Shown here: in pieces, positions 1 through 8,341 of the stretch
How positions within the stretch are numbered: the first letter of the stretch is position 1
Layout of the letters: every line of letters begins with the position of its first letter
NCBI GenBank assembly: GCA_027364695.1
Contig: DAHXOV010000224.1
Span: 1-12,088 of the forward strand
DNA from: a bacterium
GTDB taxonomy: Bacteria; Bacteroidota; Bacteroidia; B-17B0; Aurantibacillaceae
DNA: 12,088 nucleotides
Direction of reading: 5' to 3'
Made by a program: the position numbers and the translations under genes
Notes under the pieces: generated by a model
Databases searched by the model: none
Seen by the model: the letters and a program-made list of their open reading frames with translations, nothing else
Told to the model about the DNA's origin: nothing

Positions 1-848
1 GAGTGGCAACATGGCTGTTGGTTTATTTAGTATTGTTATTTGTATTTTACTTTTTAATCCCTTTTACAAAACATAATTTCGTAAGTACTATCATATTTGG
101 TACATCTATACCTGCGGCAGGTTTTATTATTACAGATCCCACACTTACACCTTCCGAAAAATCCAGAATCACGGTGATTTACATCATTGCTTTTTTTGTA
201 ATATTTTTCTGGGCGGCTTTTGAACAGGCAGGCGCTTCTCTCACTCTTTTTGCTGACAGACAAACCGACAGGGTAATTTTTGGTTGGGAAATGCCCGCCA
301 GTTATTTTCAATCTGTCAATCCATTAGCTATCATCCTATTTGCACCTTTGTTCGCTACATTATGGACCTATTTAGGACAAAGAAACACAGAGCCGCCCTC
401 TCCTCTCAAACAAGCCATAGGCCTATTCTTACTCAGTATTGGCTATCTGATCATTGCTTTTGGAGTAAAAGGTGTAACCGCCGAAGAAAAGGTAAGTATG
501 TTTTGGTTATTCTCCATGTATGTTCTGCATACCTTAGGTGAACTTTGTCTTTCTCCTATTGGTTTGTCTATGGTAGCCAAGTTAGCCCCCGTAAGACTGG
601 CTTCTTTACTGATGGGTATATGGTTTATGAGCACCGCTATGGCAAATGATTTCGCAGGTATGCTCAGTAAATTATATCCTATTCAAAATCCAGAAACGGG
701 TTTAATAGAGTCGACTCGCTTTTTAATGTTTGACATATCCAGTGCCTATGAATTTTTTATGCTTTTTGTTATAATATCGGGTATAGCATCACTTATCCTT
801 TTCTTCTTAAGTAAAAAGTTGGTAAAAATGATGGAAGTAAAAGATTAA
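1..848 (+). CDS. Peptide MFS transporter (POT/PTR family), C-terminal part, 5' truncated by window edge
   Basis: C-terminal ~281 residues of a proton-coupled oligopeptide transporter, which would import di- and tripeptides across the inner membrane. The frame is open at the left edge (the codon at base 3 is GTG read as an internal Val), so the gene starts outside the window. Visible family marks are FFWAAFEQ followed by AGASLTLFADR (about residues 68-86 of the visible part), the conserved TM7 region of bacterial POT proteins, and LGELCLSPIGLSMVAKLAP further on, the typical TM10 segment. Several hydrophobic stretches fit five to seven transmembrane helices, and the protein ends in a short Lys-rich cytoplasmic tail. 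The N-terminal half, including the ExxERFxYY proton-coupling motif, is not visible, so activity cannot be judged. No hairpin terminator follows. It is separated from the secretion pair by an 88-base gap with its own promoter, so a shared operon is unlikely. The family call is firm; the substrate is inferred. Confidence 0.9.
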   Translation, partial: VATWLLVYLVLLFVFYFLIPFTKHNFVSTIIFGTSIPAAGFIITDPTLTPSEKSRITVIYIIAFFVIFFWAAFEQAGASLTLFADRQTDRVIFGWEMPASYFQSVNPLAIILFAPLFATLWTYLGQRNTEPPSPLKQAIGLFLLSIGYLIIAFGVKGVTAEEKVSMFWLFSMYVLHTLGELCLSPIGLSMVAKLAPVRLASLLMGIWFMSTAMANDFAGMLSKLYPIQNPETGLIESTRFLMFDISSAYEFFMLFVIISGIASLILFFLSKKLVKMMEVKD

Positions 849-899
849 TAGCACATATAGGGGTTATTATTCTTTCTCTTACAATTTTACTGAATATTT

Positions 900-931
900 T
901 TCGTTTTATTAAAATAATTTATTTAAATTTG
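900..931 (+). promoter_or_regulatory. Bacteroidota-type promoter for porV2-porU2
   Basis: A perfect TAnnTTTG -7 box (TAAATTTG, 924-931) lies five bases before the porV2 ATG. Exactly 20 bases upstream of it is TTCG (900-903), one mismatch from the TTTG -33 box. Box sequence and spacing match the primary sigma factor promoter described in Bacteroides and Flavobacterium. Because the -7 box is so close to the ATG, the expected transcription start falls at or within a few bases of the start codon, so the mRNA would be leaderless or nearly so. Confidence 0.65.
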
Positions 932-936
932 GGCTT

Positions 937-2010
937 ATGAAAAAGTTGCTCCTTACATTTATTTTGACTCATTCTTTATTGAACTTGTTATGGTCACAAA
1001 AATACTGCAATGAATTTCTAAATATAGGTGTGAGTGCCCGTGCACTGGGTATGGCAAATAGTATTATAGCCAGCACAAATGATGTAACCGCAGGATACTG
1101 GAACCCATCGGGGTTATTATTGCAAAAAAATAACATTGAACTTTCTTTAATGCGCGCCGAATATTTTGCAGGTATTGCGAAATATGATTACATCGCTGCT
1201 TCTAAAATTATTGACTCTAATAGTGTAGGTGCAATCAGCGTATTAAGGTTTGGTATAGATAATATTCCTAATACACTGGATTTAGTAGATCCCAATGGAA
1301 ATGTTGATTATTCAAAAGTGAGTTCATTCAATGCTGCCGATCTTGCATTTCTTCTCTCTTATGCCCGTAAAATACCTGCATTAAAAGGGGTATTACTAGG
1401 TGGCAATTTTAAAGTCATATACCGAAAAATTGGACCATTTGCTAACGCCTGGGGCTTTGGATTAGATGCTGCCGCTACTTATCATTATAAAGAATGGAGA
1501 TTTGCTGCCATGACAAAAGATATTACAGGCACTTTTAATGCATGGTCCTTCTCATTTACAGACGATGAAAAAGCAGTACTCCAAGCCACTGGTAATGAAA
1601 TCCCTACAAATTCTATGGAGCTCACTCGCCCTTCTCTCATATTAGGAGTAGCAAGAAGTTTTACTTTCAAAAAAAAATTCTCTCTGTTATCAGAAGTGAA
1701 TTTGTTTAATACCTTTGATGGTAAAAGGAATACGGTCGTTAAAACTAACTTATGGAGTGTGGAGCCAAGGATTGGAATAGAATTAGGATACAAAAACATG
1801 ATTTTTTTAAGAGCAGGTCTTGGGAATATACAGAAACAAATCAACGTTGATGGAACGGGATACATCACTACCTTTCAACCCAACATAGGAGCAGGCGTTC
1901 ATTACAAAATATTTACCATTGACTACGCCCTTTCTGATATCGGCGATAAAAGTATTGCTCTGTATTCTAATATCTTCTCTATAAAGATAGATATTAACCC
2001 TAAAAAATGA
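937..2010 (+). CDS. PorV/PorQ-family outer-membrane protein, probably type IX-associated PorV2
   Basis: 357 residues. An N-terminal signal peptide (MKKLLLTFIL..., hydrophobic to about residue 20, then SQK) fixes the start at 937. The mature N-terminus has the family signature: EFLNIGVSARALGMAN, then NDVTAGYWNPSGLL (about residues 26-61). The rest alternates short amphipathic strands with turns and ends in a strand-like IKIDINPKK, as expected of a FadL-like barrel of the UPF0164/PorV/PorQ group. In type IX secretion, PorV shuttles exported substrates from the translocon to the PorU sortase at the outer membrane. The directly following gene, overlapping by four bases (ATGA), encodes a PorU-like C25 peptidase, which supports the paralogue PorV2 acting with PorU2 rather than PorQ or the core PorV. 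That assignment is inferred from context and general resemblance. A promoter with almost no leader sits immediately upstream. Confidence 0.82.
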   Translation: MKKLLLTFILTHSLLNLLWSQKYCNEFLNIGVSARALGMANSIIASTNDVTAGYWNPSGLLLQKNNIELSLMRAEYFAGIAKYDYIAASKIIDSNSVGAISVLRFGIDNIPNTLDLVDPNGNVDYSKVSSFNAADLAFLLSYARKIPALKGVLLGGNFKVIYRKIGPFANAWGFGLDAAATYHYKEWRFAAMTKDITGTFNAWSFSFTDDEKAVLQATGNEIPTNSMELTRPSLILGVARSFTFKKKFSLLSEVNLFNTFDGKRNTVVKTNLWSVEPRIGIELGYKNMIFLRAGLGNIQKQINVDGTGYITTFQPNIGAGVHYKIFTIDYALSDIGDKSIALYSNIFSIKIDINPKK

Positions 2011-5000
2011 AAGTATATACTTCAAACATAAAAAATTTTTTCAAGTGCTCTTTGCTTTTCTTGTTGCTACTTCCTTCGCAGATTATACTTGCTCAGCAAT
2101 ATGGTAATGAGTGGATAAATTATTCTCAATCGTATTACAAATTTCCTATTTATAAACAAGGTATTTACAGAATTGACTCTACAACACTTGCCAATGTGGG
2201 CTTTCCAATACAAAGCATAGATCCAAGAAATATACAAATCTTTTTATACGGACAAGAGCAGTACATTTACATCAAAGGAGAACAAGATGGAGTGTTCAAT
2301 TCCAATGATTTTATTGAACTATTTGCAGAGCCAATGCCTTTTATTCTGGATAGTTTATTATACACCAGTATTACTGCATTGCCCAATCCTTACATAGGTG
2401 TTTGTTCATCAGGACCAGGAAGAACAGATACGGTTTATGCTTTTATCACCTACAATACCTCTACCACCAATCAACGAATGAGTATAGAAACAGATACTTC
2501 ATTTCTTGCCCACGGATCGCCTGAAAATTATATTTACACTGAGCAAATATATGCTCCTAAAAATCAGTATAACTATATTCCTCAATACACTCAAAGCGCT
2601 ATGAGTGATGCGAGATATACCAAAGGCGAGGGTTGGGGGTTCAGTTACGCTAGGGGTAATTATGCCACTTTCTTTTCTTCTCCATTATCTAATCTTTACA
2701 CATCTCTTCCATTATCTATTTACTTAAAGTGGTCTGTATCAGGAATTGGCGTGGATTATCTGATGTTACAGGATCATCATGTCAATGTAAAATGGTACGA
2801 TGGAGCCGGTACTAATATATCTGTATGGGACAGTACATTCGGAGGATGGGATCATTTTGCCAGAACGGCTACTATCAATGCTAACTTACTTAACAACAAT
2901 ATAAGACCTTATGTAGAATTAGTAGCCGATGCTTATACATCTACCAATTCTGATATAGCGCTTCTCACTCATTATATCTATGCTAAATACCCTATCAATA
3001 ATAATTTTTTATCTCAGAATAAGGGCATGATTTATGTGAATGATAATACCACTCTTCCCAAAACCTTTGTTTACCTCAATAATATTTCTGGTGGCACCTT
3101 TAATGAAATTATTTTTTACGATCTTACCAATCGTAAAAGAATAGACAACCAATTTATCTCTAATACATTAAAAGTATTAGTTCCTAACAGTGGTGCAGAA
3201 AAGAAATGTTACCTTTCTGCTTCATCCGAAATTATCAATGTTGCACAAGTCAAAAAAGTAAATAACAATACAGGCTACTTTACCAACTTTGCTACTCCAA
3301 AAGATTCCGCTTTTATTATTATTACACACACTTCTTTAATGTCCTCTGCAAGCCAATACAAGACATACAGAGAAACCGGATTAGGTGGCAATTATCAAGT
3401 GATATTTGCAGATGTTGAAGAATTGTATGAGCAATTTGGCTACGGTACTCCCAAGCACCCTCAATCCATCAAAAGTTTTTGTAAGTATTTAATAGATAGT
3501 ATGCCTAGCTCCCCTCGATATTTACTCCTTATCGGAAAAGCTATTACTCATGAATACTTAAATCAAAATTACAATTACGAACAAAATTTAGTCCCTACCA
3601 TGGGTTGGCCCGCTTGCGATTTATTACTCACAGCTAAGTTACATACCAGCAACGATCTGAAACCAGAGATACCAACGGGCAGAATTGCTGCACTCAATAA
3701 CACACAAGTATTCAATTACCTAACAAAATTACAGCAAACAGAAAATCCTGAGATAAGTGAATGGAAAAAACAAGTTATACATTTTGCGGGAGGAATGAAT
3801 GCTTCTGAGCAACTTGCTTTGTTGAGTTATATGAATAATTTAAAAAATATCATAGAAGATACTCTATTTGGCGGACGTGTCATTACTACGATTAAAAAAA
3901 CAACTTCTGCTCCCGTTCAAACTTCGGTTACTGATTCTGTAAAAAACATCATTAATGATGGCGTTGGTCTGATAGGGTATATTGGACATAGTTCTCCCAG
4001 CGGTTTTGACATTGCTATAGAAGATGTCAATGATTACAATAATGTAGGAAAGTACTCTGTTTTTATTGTTAATGGCTGTTATGCTGGAGGTATTTACTTT
4101 CCCAACAACATATCAATATCTGAAAATTGGATTTTTGCTAATCAAAAAGGATCTATTGATTTTATTGCCAGTACCTCACTTGCATTAGCTAATTATCTTT
4201 ATATTTATAGCCTTAATTTTTACAAGAATCTTGCTTACTACACTTATGGTAAGGGCATAGGAGCCCACATTCAAAAAATAGCAGAAACAGTATCTTTATC
4301 ATCAGACATTTTGCTACAACTTACTGCGATAGATATTTCTTTACATGGTGATCCATCAGTAAAACTATGGAATGGAAATATCCCCGACTATAAAATTACC
4401 AACTCTGACGTAAGTTTTAATACCCAAACATATCCTGATTCCACAGGCATCATTATCAATCTAAAAAATTTGGGTAAAGCCGTCAATGATAGTTTCTTTG
4501 TAAAAATAACAAGAATATTTCCTAATAACGATACTGCTCTTATTATTAAACGGGTCAAAGCTCCTTACTACCAAAGCACGTACTCATTTTTTGTATATAC
4601 AGATTATTCCAGGGCAGCTGGTATCAACAAATTTTCAGTATATGTGGACTCTTATTTTGAAATCAATGAAAGCAATGAAAATAATAATTCTACTATCGGA
4701 ACAGTTGATTTATTTATCAGATCTGGCGATATTATTCCAGTATATCCATATAAATATGCGATTGTACCAAAAACATCTATCATCACATTAAAAGCATCTA
4801 CCATAGATCCGCTCATGCAAAATACGGCGTGGCACTTTCAATTAGATACCACAGATAAATTTTTAACGCCCATTCAACAAGCCATTATATACAGCCCGGG
4901 TGGTGTTGTAGAATGGCAGGTTAGTTTACCACTCAAAGACAGTACTGTATATTACTGGCGAGTAAGTAAAGATTCTCTGTCTTCATCAGACAAGTATAAT

Positions 5001-7073
5001 TGGAAAGAAAGTTCTTTTCAAACCATTTCAGACAAATATGGCTGGGGGCAAGCCCACTTTTTCCAGTTCAAGAATGATTATTATCAATATGTAAAATATA
5101 ATTTACCTCAAAGAAATTTTATCTTCGTAAATAGTAAAATCAATGTGTTTTGTAGAAATGCTTTTTTGGGTACAGTGAATTATGATCAAATCATCTACGC
5201 ACTCAATAGCGATGTAAAACATGTATGGTCATGCGCCCCTGATGGATGGACGATTGCAGTATTGGATTCCACCAGTGGCAGTCCATGGGCATCTACTTTG
5301 CCCAATTATTCTAATCCTAATCCACAAACAGGAATGTATGGCAATTGTCACTGTGACGGTGCAAGACCGCTCTATGCTTTTGATTTTGGAAATGGTTATT
5401 GTAGTTCTCTTCCTAACTGGCAACAGGATCTCGCTAATTTTATCATCAATACCGTACCCAATGGTAATTATGTGCTTGCCTACTCTCCTAAATTTATTCC
5501 CACCTATACTTATATCCCCCAATTTTATACAGCAATGCAAAGCATAGGCAGCGCTAATATCATTAATATAAATGATACATTGCCCATGATTATATTTGGT
5601 AAAAAAGGAGCTCCTATAGGCAGTGCTAACGAAGTCATTGCCCCCAATAAAAATACAGCTATTGAACTTTATGATTCTATTACTACTAAATGGAAGAATG
5701 GTCATATACTTTCTGAAATAATTGGTCCAGCGATCCAGTGGAATAGTTTCCATTGGCGAGTGGCTTCACTAGATAACCCTAAAACAGACACTACTATCAT
5801 CCAACTTATTGGTATTAAACCTAGTGGACAAAAAGATACACTTGTTACATTTACAGAAGATAGTTTAGATATATTAGATCTTTATAACTATGTCAATGCC
5901 TCCGTATATCCATATATTCAACTCATAGCTCAAATGAAGGATGCTATCAATTATACCGCTCCTCAGCTAAAAAGATGGCAAATATTATATGATCAAGCCC
6001 CCGAATGTGCCATCAATCCAAAAAAAGCACTTTATATTAAAAATGATACTATTCAACAAGGTGACAAATTTATCATTGCTTATGCTATTGAAAACATCAG
6101 CCACAGAACATTCAACGACAGCTTACTGGTTACTTACTACCTTGAAAAAAACAATATCAAAACCTCTCTCCCTGATAAATTAAAAATTAAACCCTTTTAT
6201 CCCGCAGCCATTATTGTAGATACAGTCAGCATCAATACGTTAACTTTATCTAATAATAATACACTATGGATAGATGTCAACCCACCAGGTCATCCAAAAT
6301 ATCAATGGGAACAATATCACTTCAACAACATCCTTCAATTTCAATTCAATACCTCCAAAGATATCATCAATCCGATACTAGATGTAACTTTTGATGGCAT
6401 TAGAATACTGAACGGTGATATCGTATCTGCTAAACCATATATACGAGTGTCTGTAACAGACGAAAATAAGTATTTACTGCTAAATGACACTTCTGATATT
6501 AAAGTATTCCTTAAAAAAGACAATGCGACCGAAAAACAACTTTTTTTCTCAAAGGATTTAACCTTTATCCCTGCTTCTAATGCCAATAAAAACAAATGCC
6601 AAATAGAATACACGCCTCTTCTAAACGATGGTCTTTATACGCTCCGTACACAAGCCGCAGACCGTAGTCAAAATATATCAGGCCTCAATGATTATCAAAT
6701 CACCTTTCGAATCATCAATAAGCCCACCATCACCCAAATTCTTAACTATCCTAATCCTTTCTCTACTTCTACAAGATTTGTATTTACACTAACGGGCTCT
6801 GAAGTACCTGAAACTTTTGACATTCAAATTATAACTATTACAGGAAAGCTGGTAAAAACTATCCGCAAAGAAGAACTTGGGTATATACACATTGGAAGAA
6901 ATATCACTGAATACAATTGGAACGGCACTGATGACTTTGGCGATAAACTTGCTAACGGTGTTTATCTATACAAAGTCAATGTAAAATTAAGGGGTGAAAA
7001 AGTAGAACTCAATCCCACAGAAGCAGATAAATTCTTTACTAAAGAGTTTGGAAAACTTGTTATCCTGAGATGA
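2007..7073 (+). CDS. Secreted C25-family cysteine peptidase, putative type IX sortase PorU2
   Basis: 1688 residues with a signal peptide (hydrophobic core about 12-28, then LAQQ). The mature start, with YKFPIYKQGIYRID, resembles PorU-type N-termini. A gingipain-like C25 domain spans about 435-790, with catalytic His661 in IGHSSPSGFD and Cys691 in VNGCYAGG; the 30-residue spacing is close to that in gingipains. It ends with LHGDPSVKLW. A CARDB-like adhesion domain follows (about 793-898, NESNENNN at 887-894), then Ig/fibronectin-like segments with YYWRV (~981). A Cys-containing segment at about 1072-1212 resembles FAM3/ILEI domains. A FlgD-Ig/type IX CTD-like end starts at YPNPF (1581-1585). 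P. gingivalis PorU, which removes CTDs and attaches substrates to A-LPS, is ~1160 residues, so this protein is much longer, as expected of PorU2-type proteins. Its start overlaps the porV2 stop (ATGA), implying translational coupling. Sortase activity is inferred; an ordinary secreted protease remains possible. Confidence 0.85.
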   Translation: MKVYTSNIKNFFKCSLLFLLLLPSQIILAQQYGNEWINYSQSYYKFPIYKQGIYRIDSTTLANVGFPIQSIDPRNIQIFLYGQEQYIYIKGEQDGVFNSNDFIELFAEPMPFILDSLLYTSITALPNPYIGVCSSGPGRTDTVYAFITYNTSTTNQRMSIETDTSFLAHGSPENYIYTEQIYAPKNQYNYIPQYTQSAMSDARYTKGEGWGFSYARGNYATFFSSPLSNLYTSLPLSIYLKWSVSGIGVDYLMLQDHHVNVKWYDGAGTNISVWDSTFGGWDHFARTATINANLLNNNIRPYVELVADAYTSTNSDIALLTHYIYAKYPINNNFLSQNKGMIYVNDNTTLPKTFVYLNNISGGTFNEIIFYDLTNRKRIDNQFISNTLKVLVPNSGAEKKCYLSASSEIINVAQVKKVNNNTGYFTNFATPKDSAFIIITHTSLMSSASQYKTYRETGLGGNYQVIFADVEELYEQFGYGTPKHPQSIKSFCKYLIDSMPSSPRYLLLIGKAITHEYLNQNYNYEQNLVPTMGWPACDLLLTAKLHTSNDLKPEIPTGRIAALNNTQVFNYLTKLQQTENPEISEWKKQVIHFAGGMNASEQLALLSYMNNLKNIIEDTLFGGRVITTIKKTTSAPVQTSVTDSVKNIINDGVGLIGYIGHSSPSGFDIAIEDVNDYNNVGKYSVFIVNGCYAGGIYFPNNISISENWIFANQKGSIDFIASTSLALANYLYIYSLNFYKNLAYYTYGKGIGAHIQKIAETVSLSSDILLQLTAIDISLHGDPSVKLWNGNIPDYKITNSDVSFNTQTYPDSTGIIINLKNLGKAVNDSFFVKITRIFPNNDTALIIKRVKAPYYQSTYSFFVYTDYSRAAGINKFSVYVDSYFEINESNENNNSTIGTVDLFIRSGDIIPVYPYKYAIVPKTSIITLKASTIDPLMQNTAWHFQLDTTDKFLTPIQQAIIYSPGGVVEWQVSLPLKDSTVYYWRVSKDSLSSSDKYNWKESSFQTISDKYGWGQAHFFQFKNDYYQYVKYNLPQRNFIFVNSKINVFCRNAFLGTVNYDQIIYALNSDVKHVWSCAPDGWTIAVLDSTSGSPWASTLPNYSNPNPQTGMYGNCHCDGARPLYAFDFGNGYCSSLPNWQQDLANFIINTVPNGNYVLAYSPKFIPTYTYIPQFYTAMQSIGSANIININDTLPMIIFGKKGAPIGSANEVIAPNKNTAIELYDSITTKWKNGHILSEIIGPAIQWNSFHWRVASLDNPKTDTTIIQLIGIKPSGQKDTLVTFTEDSLDILDLYNYVNASVYPYIQLIAQMKDAINYTAPQLKRWQILYDQAPECAINPKKALYIKNDTIQQGDKFIIAYAIENISHRTFNDSLLVTYYLEKNNIKTSLPDKLKIKPFYPAAIIVDTVSINTLTLSNNNTLWIDVNPPGHPKYQWEQYHFNNILQFQFNTSKDIINPILDVTFDGIRILNGDIVSAKPYIRVSVTDENKYLLLNDTSDIKVFLKKDNATEKQLFFSKDLTFIPASNANKNKCQIEYTPLLNDGLYTLRTQAADRSQNISGLNDYQITFRIINKPTITQILNYPNPFSTSTRFVFTLTGSEVPETFDIQIITITGKLVKTIRKEELGYIHIGRNITEYNWNGTDDFGDKLANGVYLYKVNVKLRGEKVELNPTEADKFFTKEFGKLVILR

Positions 7074-7099
7074 AAATGCCACAACAAATGTCGTAGGTT

Positions 7100-8332
7100 T
7101 TACAAGTCTTTTAAATCATATTCTTGTATTTTTCTGTACAAGGTTCTTTCACTAATACCCAATTCTTTTGCAGCATGTTTTCTTTTGCCTTTGTGCTTAA
7201 TCAGTGCCTTTTTAATCAATTCTTTTTCTTTATCCTGAATAGATAATGTTTCTTCAATGGGAATAATATTTTTGTTCTCCGCTTCATTAGACCTTAGGGG
7301 TGGTACAAAAGATGATCCTAAATGACTGGCAGGTAAATGAGAGGCATTATTATTATTAGATAATACTGGTAATTCCGATGTATCTTCATCCGTTGGCTGA
7401 AGGATATCTGGCTTAACTATAGTTACTAAGTTATACACTACCTTTTTTAATTGGTCCACTTCTTTCTTCAGCTCAAATACTGCTGATTTTAATATAGACT
7501 CTTCATACTGAATGTCGCTTATTTTCATAGGTGAAGCATAAGAAGATTTGGGTTCATTTAAATAATTATTAAGCATTTCATCCGTAATTACCCTTTCTTT
7601 TTCAATAATAGATATCTGTTCGGTAATATTTTTTAATTGTCGAACATTACCTGGCCAATAGTAATTTAAAAACAATTGTTCTGCTTCGGGCGACAATTGA
7701 ATAGCTGGCATTTTATATTTCACAGCAAAATCATCTGCAAATTTTTTAAACAATAGTAAGATATCCTCTTTTCTCTCTCTTAATGGAGGTAAGTAAATAG
7801 GCACTGTGTTTAAACGGTAATATAAATCTTCTCTAAATTTTCCTTTATTGATGGCGAGTTCAAAATTGATGTTAGTAGCGGCTATCACTCTTACATTGGT
7901 TTTTTGTACCTTACTGCTACCCACTCTTATATATTCTCCTGTTTCTAATATCCGTAACAATCTTGCTTGTGTAGCCAGTGGCAATTCCCCTACTTCATCT
8001 AAAAATATAGATCCTCCATTGGCTACTTCAAAGTAACCTTTCCTTGATTCTGTTGCACCTGTAAAAGCGCCCTTTTCATGACCAAACAATTCACTATCTA
8101 TTGTTCCTTCTGGAATAGCTCCACAATTCACTGCAATATATGATCCATGCTTTTTACTACTAAACTGGTGTATGATTTGTGGGAATACTTCCTTACCCGT
8201 TCCACTTTCCCCCAGTATCAACACCGTTAGATCTGTAGATGCTACTTTCATTGCAATATCAATTGCTCTTATCAAATGAGGATGATTTCCTATGATCCCG
8301 TATCTGTTTTTTATCTCTTGTATTGATAACAT
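7100..8332 (-). CDS. Sigma-54-dependent transcriptional activator (AAA+ and Fis HTH, no receiver domain)
   Basis: 410 residues. The AAA+ domain begins almost at the N-terminus: Walker A GESGTGKE (41-48), the sigma-54-contacting loop GAFTGA (88-93), Walker B GGSIFLDE (106-113), the FREDLYYRLN region with the arginine finger (166-175) and WPGNVRQL sensor II (226-233). A helical, probably coiled-coil stretch follows (about 277-306), then an Asn/Ser/Pro-rich linker (about 310-365) and a Fis-type helix-turn-helix (about 366-407, HAAKELGISERTLYRKI). All parts needed to remodel RpoN holoenzyme are present. There is no response-regulator, GAF or PAS domain, so input must come through a partner protein, the linker or expression level, as in PspF. 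It starts nine bases after dnaJ, so it should be cotranscribed with grpE-dnaJ, whose leader carries a -24/-12 element. Targets are not shown by the sequence; autoregulation is inferred. Confidence 0.93.
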   Translation of the reverse strand: MLSIQEIKNRYGIIGNHPHLIRAIDIAMKVASTDLTVLILGESGTGKEVFPQIIHQFSSKKHGSYIAVNCGAIPEGTIDSELFGHEKGAFTGATESRKGYFEVANGGSIFLDEVGELPLATQARLLRILETGEYIRVGSSKVQKTNVRVIAATNINFELAINKGKFREDLYYRLNTVPIYLPPLRERKEDILLLFKKFADDFAVKYKMPAIQLSPEAEQLFLNYYWPGNVRQLKNITEQISIIEKERVITDEMLNNYLNEPKSSYASPMKISDIQYEESILKSAVFELKKEVDQLKKVVYNLVTIVKPDILQPTDEDTSELPVLSNNNNASHLPASHLGSSFVPPLRSNEAENKNIIPIEETLSIQDKEKELIKKALIKHKGKRKHAAKELGISERTLYRKIQEYDLKDL

Positions 8333-8341
8333 AAATCCTTT

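Noticed and set aside
439..457. TTGGC...TTGC on the plus strand resembling a sigma-54 promoter inside the transporter gene
   Set aside because: There are 13 bases between GG and GC instead of 10, and the site is intragenic.
845..870. TAATA/TATTA inverted repeat after the transporter gene as a terminator
   Set aside because: A five-base A/T-only stem with a long loop would not be stable, and no clean T-run follows.
1485..1868. Open frame of 127 codons on the minus strand inside porV2
   Set aside because: It is a shadow of the barrel-protein gene, without family features or a promoter.
5229..5753. Open frame of 174 codons on the minus strand inside porU2
   Set aside because: It is antisense to an evidently coding PorU2 region, shows no recognisable motif, and its length is explained by the codon bias of the plus-strand gene.
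7074..7099. Bidirectional terminator between the convergent porU2 and activator genes
   Set aside because: No GC-rich hairpin or paired A/T tracts can be formed in these 26 bases.
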